Below, piece by piece: positions 41,624-50,705 of a stretch of 64,000 nt of DNA. The notes below the pieces were generated by a model. That model did not search any database. It worked only from the letters and a program-made list of their open reading frames with translations, and was not told where the DNA came from. The DNA lies in NCBI GenBank assembly GCA_963790095.1, contig CAWBNO010000022.1, positions 124,001 to 188,000 on the forward strand. The letters run 5' to 3'. Source of the DNA: JAAXQD01 sp963790095. GTDB taxonomy: Bacteria > Desulfobacterota > Desulfobacteria > Desulfobacterales > UBA11574. The position numbers were made by a program, and so were the translations under genes. The stretch's first letter is position 1, and each line of letters opens with the position of its first letter.

Positions 41624-43790
41624 TCAATAATTCAATTCCTTGACCCTGAACGAATCTTTGTACGGTTCAAGCACCAGGGTAATCCGGCCGCTGCTTTTCC
41701 GCCACTTTTCACTGCCTTTCAATTTGCCCCTCACCTGAAAGGTCCCCTCGATTCTAACCTCTCCGGTCTCGTCCCGGGTGGCATAGCGCTCCAACTCGAT
41801 GTTGTAAATCATGGAGTCGATCTTGTCAAAATTTTGACGATACCGGGGCGCCCAGGATTTAAACGGTCGCCCCTGTTCAAGAGCATCCGGAGCAAAAAAC
41901 GCACCGAACATGTCCAGGTTCTTTCTCTCGTAGGTCCGGCAGTACGCCCTTAAAAAGGTTTTCAGCCGGCCCTGCAAATTGGATTGGGAAACCGTTGGTG
42001 GGACGACGGTTTCAGGTTCACCCGCCGGTCCCTTGGAAGAAACCGCCCCCCCATCGTTTTGGGCAGGAGCGCTCTTTTTCTCGGGCAGGGTTGGGGCGGA
42101 TCGCTCTTTTTCTTGGGTCACCATTTGATGAAGCACCCTCGGTTCTTCGTTTACCGCCACCGCTGGTTCCGGCGGTTTTACCGAAGACAATGTTGGCCCT
42201 CCGGTGGCCGGTTTTTGGGAAAACACCGATGATCCGGCCGAAGACGTCGCCTCAAGGCTAGGTTTTTTTGCAGCCGTGGGGTCCTTGCCCGATGTCTTGT
42301 CCGGCACCGAAGCTGCCGCAAGGGTTTTTTTCCTCGGGTCAGGTGATACCCACCCGGACGGTTTACCTTCCGTGGGCGTTGGGGCCTTGACCGTCTCCCG
42401 TGTACCGGAGCCCGGGGTTGAAACAACTGGTACACCGGTCTTTTCCGAAGGGGACAGCGATTGGGGCTTTTCTGCCAACCGGGGTAACGGCAAAACATCG
42501 AGGGGTTCGTCCTTTGTCGGAGCGATTTTTTTCGCCGATTTGGGCTCCAACGGCCGGACGGTGGAAAAACGTGGGTTTTTCACGGTGTTTTCTTGGACGT
42601 TATCGGTAATTTCAGATCGCTCCGGAATCGAGGGTGGAATCATCGGTTTGTCATCTAAGGGCGCCGTCTTCATGGAAGGGGGCACTTCTTTGGGCGTTGT
42701 AATAGAAAATTTTCGGGGTTTGGCCCTGTTGGTTCCGTCCTGAAAATAAACATAGCCGGCAATCGCCCCGATGGCCGCAACAAGAACAACGACAACGAAC
42801 GTTGGCATCTTGCGCTTTTTTACAGGCTCCGGATCCCTTTCCAAAGGAACACCATTTGTCTCCCGGCCGGAAAATCGCTGCCGTTGATCTGAGAACCCCC
42901 AATCCTGTTCAGGTATCCCCGGATCCCCGGCCGGTGCCTCCGGCGAAGTGATTCCCTGATCATGGACCGGGTATTTGGAAGACTTTCTGGAGATCAGCAG
43001 TTCTTCCCTGCACTCTCTGATAGTATTTGCATGGATGGTATCCAGCTCCTGGACATAGCCGCTCAGCAGCGCATGATCGCAAATGATATTGATCAAACGC
43101 GGGTATCCGCCGGAAAAAGCGAAGATTTCGTCCACGGCGCCCGGGCTGAAAATGGGCGCTTCGGTACCGCTCACCCGGAGGCGGTGTCTGATATAGGCTT
43201 CTGTTTCATCCAGGGTCAACTGCTCGATGTGATATCGTATGGTAATTCTCTGTCTGAGGGCCCGGTTGCTGTATTCCTGCAAGATATCGACGAATTCATT
43301 CTGCCCCACAAAAAAGATGTTCAGCAGCCGGATGTGTTCCTGTTCGAGGTTCGACAGCAGGCGGATTTCTTCGAGGAGTTCCGGCGTAACGGCCTGGGCT
43401 TCGTCGATGATCAAGAGAACTTTCTGTTTCCGAACCCGTGACCTTTCTGAGAAACTGCCTGAAACTAATGATGAACTGTCCTTTGCTTTCAAAGATCTCG
43501 CCCATTTCGAAGGCCGTGGCAACCACATTGAAAAATTCGAGAACCCCGAGACTCGGATCGTAAATGGTGGCCGCCATTGTATCCTCTCCGAGGCTTTGGA
43601 TCAGGGCGTTGATGAGGGTGGTCTTGCCGGTTCCCACATCCCCGGTGAGGGCCAGGACCCCTTTATTTTCGATAATGGCGTATTTCAGGGTCGCAAGGGC
43701 TTCTTTGTGCTGTTCGCCCAGCCAGAGAAAATCGGGATCCGTGCTCATCTGGAACGGTTTGACCTTTAAATTGTAGAAAGATAGATACAT
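41624..43790 (-). CDS. Secretion/polymer-locus ATPase (ExeA/GspA-like) with C-terminal NTF2-like domain, frameshifted
   Basis: Two frames join at about 43440 (one extra G in AAAGGTCA on the minus strand). The N-terminus MYLSFYNLKVKPF and AAA ATPase resemble the ATPases of PEP-CTERM/exosortase-type polysaccharide loci. Walker A is GDVGTGKTT (50-58) and Walker B LLIIDEAQ. A transmembrane helix (KMPTFVVVVLVAAIGAIAGYV) follows, then a long Pro/Ser/Lys-rich periplasmic linker, and a terminal NTF2/SnoaL-like domain (LKTFLRAYCRTYERKNLDMF to the end). It may couple ATP hydrolysis to assembly of the export machine. No exosortase is seen in the window. Confidence 0.8.
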
Positions 43791-43925
43791 AGGGGTGCCC
43801 TTAGGATTGGCAATTAATTTTTGAACAGGTTAATGGATGAAATGCCTAAAATAATCTAAAATTTATCCGCTACAAATATTCTTGTTCTATCTTTTACGGT
43901 GCATCGTCATTTTGTTTGCGGACAC

Positions 43926-46253
43926 TTAGGATTCGGGTTTTTCCGCCAACTTCCGCCGCTTCTTCTTCGATACCCGGTCGTCTTCATTCCCGTAATACTG
44001 GTAGTAACTGTAGTAGGATTGATACCCGAAACGCTTGCCCAAATCCACCTTGTTGACGATGCAGCCCAGAATCCTCCCCTGGGAGACCCCCATGCTCTTT
44101 TTAAAATGACGGATGGCATCCCGGGTGGTTTCACCGATGCTGCTCACCAGCACCACCCCCCCCACGTGCCGGGAAAGCACCATACTGTCGGCAAACCCCA
44201 TGCACGGCGGTCCGTCCACGATCACCCGGTCAAAGCGCTGGGTCAGGGTCTCGATGAGCAGGGCAAATCGGTCCGAAGCCAGAAGTTCCACGGGATTGGG
44301 CGGAACGGGTCCTGCCGGAATAAAACAAAGGTTGCCCATGCCGTTCTGGCAGACCAGCCCCTTGCTCCCGACGCCGGCCAGGAATCTGGAAAGGCCGGGA
44401 CTGCCGGCAATACTGTAATTTTCGAAAAACTCATGGAGTTTGGGTTTCCGCATGTCCGCATCGATGAGGATGACTTTCTCGCCGGAACCGGCAAAGGCCA
44501 GTGCCAGGTTGGCCGCCATGGTGGTTTTCCCTTCGGACGGTTTGGTGCTGGTCATCAGGAAACTTCTCGCCTGGTCCACGGTTCCGGCCAGCTGGATGGA
44601 CATCTTGGTGCTCCGGATAGCTTCGGAGAACGGGGATCGGGGATCGTTGACAAAGGTCTGCTCCACCGGGAATTCGTCGGATTTCGAAAGGGGCGCCACC
44701 CCGAGAATCGGAATCTGAAACCGGTCGGAAATCTCGTTGGGATTGGCAATGGTGTCGGAAAAATACTCCAGGAAAAAAGCAAGCCCGATGCCGCCCATGA
44801 GGCCCACCACAAGGGCCAAAAGAAGATTCAATTTCACTTTGGGCTTGAAGGGCTTGATGGGCAGCAGGGCCTCGTTGACAATGTGAATATTGCTGGAAGA
44901 AACCCCCACCATGGACTCGATCTCTTTGGTTCGCTCCAGGAGGCTCTGGTAGATCTCTTTGTTGGTGTCCACTTCCCGGGCCATGATTTTGTACTGGGTG
45001 GCCCGCTCGTTCAGGTCCAGGGCCGTCTGTTTCTGCTCCTCGACCCGGGCCCGCATGGTTTCCATATTTTTCAGGGCGGCCTTGTATTTGTTTTCCACCG
45101 ACAGGAATATCTTCTTTTCCTCGATGTCGATGCGCTGGCCGATGCTGTTCATCTTGGTCTTCAAGGCTTTGACCGCCGGGTATTCGTCGTGGAAGGTAAC
45201 GGCCAGGTCTTCATATTCGGATTGCAGCCGGGCATATTCAGCCTTCAACCCCCCGATCACCGGACTCTCCATCACCTGGGGCAGATGGGAGGGCCCGTCC
45301 AGAACCGCCTGATCGTAAACAGATTCCTTTGCGATCAAATCGGCCTCGGCCTCGGCCAAAGCTGAATTCAAGGACTCCAGCTGGCGGTAAATGCTGTTCT
45401 GTTTGGCGTCCAATGAAACGATCCCGGCCTGTTTCCCGAATCGGTTCAAATCCTCTTCGGCCTTTTCAAGGTTGATTTTGGCCCGGTCGATCTGCTTCAT
45501 CAGAAAATCCCGGGCCAGTCGGGATGCTTCGAGCTTCTTGTCCATGTTCCACCGGACAAATTCTTCCACAAAGCCGTTGACCACGGTTTGGGACAGATGC
45601 CGGTCCGGAGACGCAAAAGAAATGCTGATGAGCATGGAGTTCCGTTTGGGGGCCACCTCGAGATTGTCTTCAACAAACTCGATGAGATCTCTCTGTTTAA
45701 GGGTCTCTTCGGAAATTTCCGGCGGGGTGTTCGTGGCTTCTCCGCTGTCCGCCGTAAAATCGGTGATAAATTGCTGAATCGATTTTTTTATTCTTGTAAC
45801 CAGATTCGGGGTTTCACCGCCGTAGATCGTTTCCAGCACCACCGGATTTTCGGCCAAATCGAGTTTTTCGATCACCCGCCAGGCCAGGGCGCTGTTCTGG
45901 AGGAGATCTACCTGGGTCTGATAAAACTCCTGGGCACGAACCTCCGTGCCCACCACCTCTTCGAACTTTGTAACTTTCTGATTTTCTGGAGATATCTCAA
46001 TGGATGAGGTGGCCTTATAAATTTTGGAGGAGGCCAGGGTCAAAATGAGGGTGGAGATAAAGGTCAGCATCAAGAAACTGACAATGAGCCACTTGCGGCG
46101 GAAAATGACATCCAGGTAATCGCGCAGGTGAACCTCTTCCGCATCCCATTGGGGAGCGGCCTGGCGAAGCTTGGTGGACGGGAGGTGCGCGCTGCTGCCC
46201 CTCCCGTCGTACCCGTCCGAAACCCGGGTTAATTCAATGATTTCATCAGTCAT
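43926..46253 (-). CDS. Wzc-like polysaccharide co-polymerase with BY-kinase domain
   Basis: A 775-residue inner-membrane protein. Wzz domain (about 40-130) with TM1 (KWLIVSFLMLTFISTLILTL), long periplasmic coiled coils, a GNVR-like region, and TM2 near 474-498. The cytoplasmic bacterial tyrosine kinase has Walker A KPSEGKTT (near 573), Walker A' VILIDADMRKP and Walker B VIVDGPP. The tail has the tyrosine cluster YQSYYSYYQYYG near 749, the usual autophosphorylation site. It controls chain length and export together with Wza. Transcribed away from wza. Confidence 0.94.
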   Translation of the reverse strand: MTDEIIELTRVSDGYDGRGSSAHLPSTKLRQAAPQWDAEEVHLRDYLDVIFRRKWLIVSFLMLTFISTLILTLASSKIYKATSSIEISPENQKVTKFEEVVGTEVRAQEFYQTQVDLLQNSALAWRVIEKLDLAENPVVLETIYGGETPNLVTRIKKSIQQFITDFTADSGEATNTPPEISEETLKQRDLIEFVEDNLEVAPKRNSMLISISFASPDRHLSQTVVNGFVEEFVRWNMDKKLEASRLARDFLMKQIDRAKINLEKAEEDLNRFGKQAGIVSLDAKQNSIYRQLESLNSALAEAEADLIAKESVYDQAVLDGPSHLPQVMESPVIGGLKAEYARLQSEYEDLAVTFHDEYPAVKALKTKMNSIGQRIDIEEKKIFLSVENKYKAALKNMETMRARVEEQKQTALDLNERATQYKIMAREVDTNKEIYQSLLERTKEIESMVGVSSSNIHIVNEALLPIKPFKPKVKLNLLLALVVGLMGGIGLAFFLEYFSDTIANPNEISDRFQIPILGVAPLSKSDEFPVEQTFVNDPRSPFSEAIRSTKMSIQLAGTVDQARSFLMTSTKPSEGKTTMAANLALAFAGSGEKVILIDADMRKPKLHEFFENYSIAGSPGLSRFLAGVGSKGLVCQNGMGNLCFIPAGPVPPNPVELLASDRFALLIETLTQRFDRVIVDGPPCMGFADSMVLSRHVGGVVLVSSIGETTRDAIRHFKKSMGVSQGRILGCIVNKVDLGKRFGYQSYYSYYQYYGNEDDRVSKKKRRKLAEKPES

Positions 46254-46410
46254 GGTTTATCCTGCTCCTAAATACTAAATTCAGGTTCTATTGTCCAATA
46301 TTTTCTGGTAACCCCATCGCCGACACTTTTGGCGCTGTCGACAACCCCCTTAAAAAGGAACGGCGTGATGGAATCCCAAATAGATCAAAAATATGGTTCT
46401 TCTCCAAAAA

Positions 46411-46469
46411 CAGAGTTCGCATGACTTTTTCCAGACTTTCAACTCTTTGTAATTCTTCAGTATCTTTAT
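46411..46469 (-). pseudogene. Remnant of a four-helix-bundle (IVS/S23-type) gene
   Basis: The minus strand encodes KILKNYKELKVWKKSCELC, the characteristic N-terminus of four-helix-bundle proteins of the 23S-rRNA intervening-sequence family, then loses similarity. Just upstream (46491-46527) are tandem GGATTCAAG-like units. The remaining gap 46254-46573 has nothing else I can support. Confidence 0.6.
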
Positions 46470-46573
46470 CCGCCTGTTTTGTGGCGGGTCACTCGAACCC
46501 TTGGATCCTTGAATCCTGTTATAAGCACCCCTGTTCAATTGGAGATGACACACTTATTTTACCCTGATTAACT

Positions 46574-47803
46574 TCAACTAATCGGGAGATGATCCGTTTT
46601 TAAGTCTATTTTTTCCAGCTTAAAGTCGTCCAGCCACAATGTCCCGCCGATCTTGTTGTCGAACCGATGACTGGACCGTCTTTGGAGACGCACCACCACG
46701 GCATGGCAGTCTTCGGGGACGGTAAATTCGATCTTTTGTTCCCGCCATCCGTTCGTTCCGAGCATCATGGGCCCGTTGCGGTAAAAACCGTTGCAGTCAT
46801 ACCCGTAGATGTCCACCAAAGGGCCTTGATCCGTGGTCAGATCCCGGCTTCGCCAGGCGTAGGTCAACCGGTAATCGGTCATGGGGTCCACCGGCACGAT
46901 CTGGTACAGGTGGGCGAAAGAAATGTTTTCCTTGCCTTCGAACATGATCTTCAAACAGTGGGTGCCCGAAGAAGCACCGAACAGGGTTCGCCGGATGGTC
47001 CATTTTCCTTTGTTGTTGGCGGTATAGCGCCAGTCAAATCCCCGGCCGGATATCTCGTCTTCGAACCCGGGATTGGTCAAACCTTCCGTGGGGCCGCCGC
47101 CGGCCCGACTGATTTCCGCTGCCCCCAGGACCTGCTTTTTACCCACCAGAAAATGAACATATTTTGATCGGATGTCTTTATCCTCGATCCCGATTTCAGC
47201 GATCTTGTCCCATACCATCTCTGCATCGTCCACCCGGCCCCATCGCATGAGCCATTCCAAAAAGGGCGCCAGGTTCTCCGTATCCAGCACGCTCAGCGAT
47301 CGTGTTGTATTTCCTTCCACCAGGGTGTCCAGAACCTGAAATGCGTCCTGAATCTTTTTCCCGTGTTTCACCATAAAATTGATGTTCCGGAACACGATCT
47401 CTTCCATTCCCAGTTCGTTGGCCAAAAGGATCTGATCCCATTTCCAGCGAAAAACATTTCGGGTCAAACCATCTGAAAACTTTAATATGGACCGGGCCTG
47501 ATCCGGACGCTCCAAAAGGGCTTCCGCCTGGGCCAGCTCGAGCCAGGCATCCATGAAAAAAACTTTTTCCCGGACCGCCTGGCGGAAAAACCGGGCCGCA
47601 CCCCCAGCATCGTTGTTGAACCAGGCATTGCGGCCAAGGGCATAGAGGGCCCTGGGAAAGTGCCTGAAGGTATCCAGATCTTTAGCCTGGAAAGCATAAT
47701 TCTTGTAAAAGATGGTCCGGTGCTGCCAGTTGTGAACCAGAACCCACGACGACAAAACCAGCAACACCATCGTGATCAGACTTTTAATGGCGATGTTTCT
47801 CAA
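46574..47803 (-). CDS. Membrane-anchored TPR-like protein with C-terminal carbohydrate-binding-like domain
   Basis: 409 residues. N-terminal membrane anchor (SLITMVLLVLSSWVLVH). Helical repeats of TPR type over about 50-230 (ALYALGRNAWFNNDAGGAAR, AWLELAQAEALLERPDQARS). A beta-rich C-terminal domain begins GLTNPGFEDEISGRGFDW and ends GGTLWLDDFKLEKIDL, the pattern of CBM/galactose-binding-like jelly rolls. It probably sits in the periplasm as an assembly or glycan-binding accessory of the polysaccharide machine; exact role unknown. Confidence 0.75.
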   Translation of the reverse strand: MRNIAIKSLITMVLLVLSSWVLVHNWQHRTIFYKNYAFQAKDLDTFRHFPRALYALGRNAWFNNDAGGAARFFRQAVREKVFFMDAWLELAQAEALLERPDQARSILKFSDGLTRNVFRWKWDQILLANELGMEEIVFRNINFMVKHGKKIQDAFQVLDTLVEGNTTRSLSVLDTENLAPFLEWLMRWGRVDDAEMVWDKIAEIGIEDKDIRSKYVHFLVGKKQVLGAAEISRAGGGPTEGLTNPGFEDEISGRGFDWRYTANNKGKWTIRRTLFGASSGTHCLKIMFEGKENISFAHLYQIVPVDPMTDYRLTYAWRSRDLTTDQGPLVDIYGYDCNGFYRNGPMMLGTNGWREQKIEFTVPEDCHAVVVRLQRRSSHRFDNKIGGTLWLDDFKLEKIDLKTDHLPIS

Positions 47804-47859
47804 TTCGCTTCTCTTTTTTCCTATATTCTTATCTCTAATCTGCTCTCTTCGAAACGATA

Positions 47860-47939
47860 GGAAAGAGAAAAGAGAAAACAGGAAATAGATATGATCCCTT
47901 TGCGCTCTCCTCTATCCTCTTTCCTATTTTCTATCCCTT
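47860..47939. repeat. Purine/pyrimidine simple repeat flanking the four-helix-bundle gene (left)
   Basis: GGAAAGAGAAAAGAGAAAA-type purines followed by CTCCTCTATCCTCTTTCC-type pyrimidines. The same units flank the gene on the other side (48348-48500) and recur at 50655-50705. Confidence 0.55.
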
Positions 47940-48347
47940 TTAGCTTTTTTCGTTAGTCTTTGTTAGATTTCTGTGCTGTTGTTTATTGAGGTATCGGATG
48001 TATCCGTCTAAGACCCTAATTGAGTTTTCAGAAAGTTCCCAGGTGCTTTCATACTCCTCTTTGGCAATGTATTCGTTATCAAGGCAGGTTATCAAGTGAT
48101 CCTGTGTTTCATACATCGATCCTCTGCTTATCCGACAAAACTGAATGTTTTCTTGAAAGTGGAACCGCCCATATCCCTCCGCAATATTGGCCGTACAAGA
48201 AATAGCTGCACGCCTCAATTGTGAAGCCAAGTCATATTTTTCTTCTGCTGGCAGTTTTTTTATTACACTATACACAGCAATCCTCAGTTTCCGAGCCAGC
48301 TTCCATGCTTCAATATCCTTAAAATGCGTGATCGGACCATATCCCAT
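47940..48347 (-). CDS. Four-helix-bundle protein (23S rRNA IVS/S23 family)
   Basis: A 135-residue protein of the family often named four helix bundle or S23: FKDIEAWKLARKLRIAVY, then YDLASQLRRAAISCTANIAEG and a C-terminal helix ending near YIRYLNKQQ. The first known members lie within 23S rRNA intervening sequences, but this copy is in a glycan locus, with no rRNA nearby. It is bordered on both sides by polypyrimidine repeats and splits the operon, which suggests insertion as a unit. Molecular function unknown. Confidence 0.85.
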   Translation of the reverse strand: MGYGPITHFKDIEAWKLARKLRIAVYSVIKKLPAEEKYDLASQLRRAAISCTANIAEGYGRFHFQENIQFCRISRGSMYETQDHLITCLDNEYIAKEEYESTWELSENSIRVLDGYIRYLNKQQHRNLTKTNEKS

Positions 48348-48500
48348 GGTTCTATCCTCTATCCTATTTCCTCTTTCCCCTATTCTCTTTCCTCTTTCCT
48401 CTTCCCTCTTTCCTCTATTCTCTATTCTCTTTCCTCTATCCTATTTCCTATTTCCCCTATCCTCTATCCTATTTCCTCTATCCTATTTCCTCTTGCCCCT
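48348..48500. repeat. Polypyrimidine tandem-like repeat (TCCTATTTCCTCT units)
   Basis: About 150 bases of degenerate CTATCCTATTTCCTCTTTCC-type units. It overlaps the last 12 codons of the O-antigen ligase gene, whose tail (GARGNRIEEIG) is therefore repeat-derived. Not a CRISPR: units are contiguous with no spacers. Confidence 0.7.
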
Positions 48501-49861
48501 TCGCGCCATGAACAGTTGTAAACGATTCCCATCAGCATCACGAAATAGATGCAATTGGCCGGCATGTGGAGGTTAAAATCGAAAAAGCTATGAAAAGCGA
48601 TGGACACCAGGCCGCTCAGGGCACCAACAGCGAGGAAAAATCTCAAGGGATCTGCCCGCAACTGCATCTTGCGGATCTTAAGCAGACTCTTTGCCAAAAA
48701 AACAGAAAATCCCCCCACCAGCGCTCCGAAGCCGAGCCAGCCGGCCTCGGCCAGAAGCTGGAGATAATCGTTGTGCAGATAGAAAAACCGGACATCCGAA
48801 AAATTGGTGGTATTGTAAACCGGGAACACCTCCCTGGTCGCTGCCAAGCCGATGCCAAAAGGGTGGTCTTTTATCATGACCAGACTGTCCCGCCAGATGT
48901 CGAGCCGCGATGTATCTTTGCTGATCCGCAAAAACCTTTCCAACACCGGATCGATACCGATTTTAAGGCTGTAAAACGCCACCATCCCGATAATCACCGA
49001 GGTGATCACCCAGAAGCTCCGGGGCAGTTCCCCGGTGCTCGAACGCATCATGAGCACAAACGTCAAAAACCCCAGAACACCCCCCAAAATACCCGCCCTG
49101 GACCGGGACAGGAGCAGGGCCAGGACCATTACGGTGAGACCGATGGAGAGGAAAAACTGGAAATTGGGTCTGTCCGAAGAGATCAGGGTCTTGATGCTGA
49201 CCTTCTTGTGCCAGGTCCCCATAGCCAGGGTATAGCCCAATCCCAAAGGGAGGGTCATTTCCATAAACCCGGCAAAATGGTTCCGGTTGATGTAGGTCCC
49301 CCGGGCATCCCCCAGATATGCCTTGACATAACCGACCCAGAGAACCCCCAGGGAGGGAATCAGGGACTGGACAATCCCGTAAACCGCCTCTAAAAAAGCC
49401 AGACCCAGCACGACCCAGATCAAAAGTGTCAGATCCTTGGAAGCGACCATGCTTTGGCGAAACACCCGAAAAAACAGAAAAAGCCCTAAAAGGAATGTCC
49501 ACCAGGCCAGGGACGTCAAGGGGGCATAGCTCACTGTGGGCCACGAAACCGGGCTTCCCAGGATGGCGGCGGCCTGTGTCAGCACCTTGTATCGTACCGG
49601 GCTGAGCAGCGACAATACATCACCGGAAAGGGGCAGGCTCTGGAGAAAGGTCACCCCAAAGAACAGACCCACGGAAAAGATGTATATCTTTGGCGGAATC
49701 CAAACACTGCTGTTTGGATTCCGCCATAAAGCGGTCAAAAATGCCAAAACCATAACAGCCGTGTAAAAGGACCAGATCCACGGCTGCACCGCGGCAAATA
49801 AAATGGGAATGGTCCCCACGATAAAACAGATGATGTATCGGCTAAGCCTCATGTCTCTCAA
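48464..49861 (-). CDS. O-antigen ligase/polymerase family (Wzy_C) membrane protein
   Basis: A 465-residue protein with 10-12 hydrophobic segments. The periplasmic Wzy_C/WaaL loop is recognisable: YINRNHFAGFMEMTLPLGLG, then LSRSRAGILGG, DTSRLDIWRDSLVMIKDHP, FGIGLAATREVFPVY and YLHNDYLQLLAEAGWLGF. It either polymerises repeat units or ligates the glycan. The last residues come from a simple repeat, so the native C-terminus may have been altered. A second polymerase-type gene is at 59487-60848. Confidence 0.88.
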   Translation of the reverse strand: MRDMRLSRYIICFIVGTIPILFAAVQPWIWSFYTAVMVLAFLTALWRNPNSSVWIPPKIYIFSVGLFFGVTFLQSLPLSGDVLSLLSPVRYKVLTQAAAILGSPVSWPTVSYAPLTSLAWWTFLLGLFLFFRVFRQSMVASKDLTLLIWVVLGLAFLEAVYGIVQSLIPSLGVLWVGYVKAYLGDARGTYINRNHFAGFMEMTLPLGLGYTLAMGTWHKKVSIKTLISSDRPNFQFFLSIGLTVMVLALLLSRSRAGILGGVLGFLTFVLMMRSSTGELPRSFWVITSVIIGMVAFYSLKIGIDPVLERFLRISKDTSRLDIWRDSLVMIKDHPFGIGLAATREVFPVYNTTNFSDVRFFYLHNDYLQLLAEAGWLGFGALVGGFSVFLAKSLLKIRKMQLRADPLRFFLAVGALSGLVSIAFHSFFDFNLHMPANCIYFVMLMGIVYNCSWREGARGNRIEEIG

Positions 49862-49908
49862 ATAATACCAAAATTTAAAATGAATAGAAGATCAGAAGTT
49901 TTTAGCTC

Positions 49909-49940
49909 AGGAGGGTGTTACTTGAATCGCCCTCCTTTTT
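49909..49940 (+). terminator. Terminator hairpin ahead of the toxin-antitoxin module
   Basis: AGGAGGG (49909-49915) / CCCTCCT (49930-49936) followed by TTTT, on the + strand. No + strand gene ends before it. It may insulate the module from readthrough or be a leftover of the inserted segment. Confidence 0.6.
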
Positions 49941-49942
49941 AT

Positions 49943-49971
49943 TTGACTCAAATCAAATCTTACGTTATTAT
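49943..49971 (+). promoter_or_regulatory. Predicted strong sigma70 promoter of the toxin-antitoxin module
   Basis: TTGACT (49943-49948), 17-base spacer, TATTAT (49966-49971), 27 bases before the antitoxin ATG. Autoregulation by the antitoxin would be expected from family knowledge. Confidence 0.6.
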
Positions 49972-49997
49972 CAGTAAAACGGTTGAGGAGGTAAAAA

Positions 49998-50237
49998 ATG
50001 ATAGCAACAAAAATATCCTCTAAAGGTCAGGTTGTTATTCCCAAAGAGATAAGAGAAAAACTTAAAATTAAGCCGGGAACTTTTTTTCATGTTCGCCTCG
50101 AAAAAAACCATATCGTCCTTATCCCCATGAAAAAAAGTCCTCTTGATAAATTGTATGGCAAATTTTCCGGGGAAAAAATATTAGCTGATCTGGAAAGGGA
50201 ACATTCAGATGAAATCGCAAGCGATAATCATCCTTGA
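49998..50237 (+). CDS. AbrB/MazE-type antitoxin (SpoVT-AbrB domain)
   Basis: A 79-residue protein with a swapped-hairpin AbrB DNA-binding domain (TKISSKGQVVIPKEIREKLK at 4-23, then GTFFHVRLEKNHIVLIPM) and a C-terminal toxin-binding tail. GAGGAGG precedes the ATG. The end overlaps the toxin start by 29 bases, typical of toxin-antitoxin pairs. It should neutralise the PIN toxin and repress its own promoter. Confidence 0.9.
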   Translation: MIATKISSKGQVVIPKEIREKLKIKPGTFFHVRLEKNHIVLIPMKKSPLDKLYGKFSGEKILADLEREHSDEIASDNHP

Positions 50238-50631
50238 TGCCTGGGCTCTGTTGGCTTTGATTTTCAAAGAAGAGCCGGCCGCAAAAAAGGTTAGAGACAT
50301 CCTTGACCAGCAAGGTGGATCTAAGTCAACCATTTATGTTTCATGGATAAACCTTGGTGAGGTCTATTACAATGTCGCGCGCAAAAAAGGTCTGAATGCT
50401 GCAAATGAAACTTTGGAAGATATTAAAAAGTTATCTGTCCGTCTTCATGAGCCTTCAAAATCAGATATTCTTTCGGCAGCAAAGATAAAATCAGAGCATA
50501 AATTGTCGTATGCAGATGCCTTTGCAATATCATTAGCTCAGAAAATTAACGGAGTTATCGTCACCGGAGATCCGGAAATTATTTTACTTAAAAATTTTGT
50601 CAAGGTGGAAAAACTATCGAGATTTGATTAA
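50209..50631 (+). CDS. PIN-domain ribonuclease toxin (VapC-like)
   Basis: A 140-residue PIN domain with the acidic catalytic set Asp10 (IILDAWALLAL), Glu51 (NLGEVYYN), Asp103 (SYADAF) and Asp121 (VTGDPE). VapC-type toxins cleave tRNA or rRNA when freed from the antitoxin. It lies inside the glycan locus on the opposite strand to its neighbours and is followed by a polypyrimidine repeat, consistent with insertion as a module. Confidence 0.9.
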   Translation: MKSQAIIILDAWALLALIFKEEPAAKKVRDILDQQGGSKSTIYVSWINLGEVYYNVARKKGLNAANETLEDIKKLSVRLHEPSKSDILSAAKIKSEHKLSYADAFAISLAQKINGVIVTGDPEIILLKNFVKVEKLSRFD

Positions 50632-50654
50632 AACTTCGTAGCGACTGCCTGCAC

Positions 50655-50705
50655 GCTCTTTCCTATTTCCTCTATTCTCTTTCCAATTTCCTATCTCTCT
50701 TACCT
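50655..50705. repeat. Polypyrimidine simple repeat right of the toxin-antitoxin module
   Basis: CTTTCCTATTTCCTCTATTC-like units as at 48348-48500. It overlaps the last codons of the sugar transferase. Confidence 0.5.

Noticed and set aside
43899..45365. A 488-codon open frame on the + strand
   Set aside because: It is antisense to the Wzc kinase gene, whose domains are unmistakable; its composition (His, Gly, Gln-rich) is that of a shadow frame.
47940..48347. A 23S rRNA intervening sequence
   Set aside because: The protein belongs to that family, but no rRNA sequence surrounds it.
48348..48500. Possible CRISPR array
   Set aside because: Units are short, contiguous and degenerate with no spacers and no cas genes; it is a simple polypyrimidine repeat.
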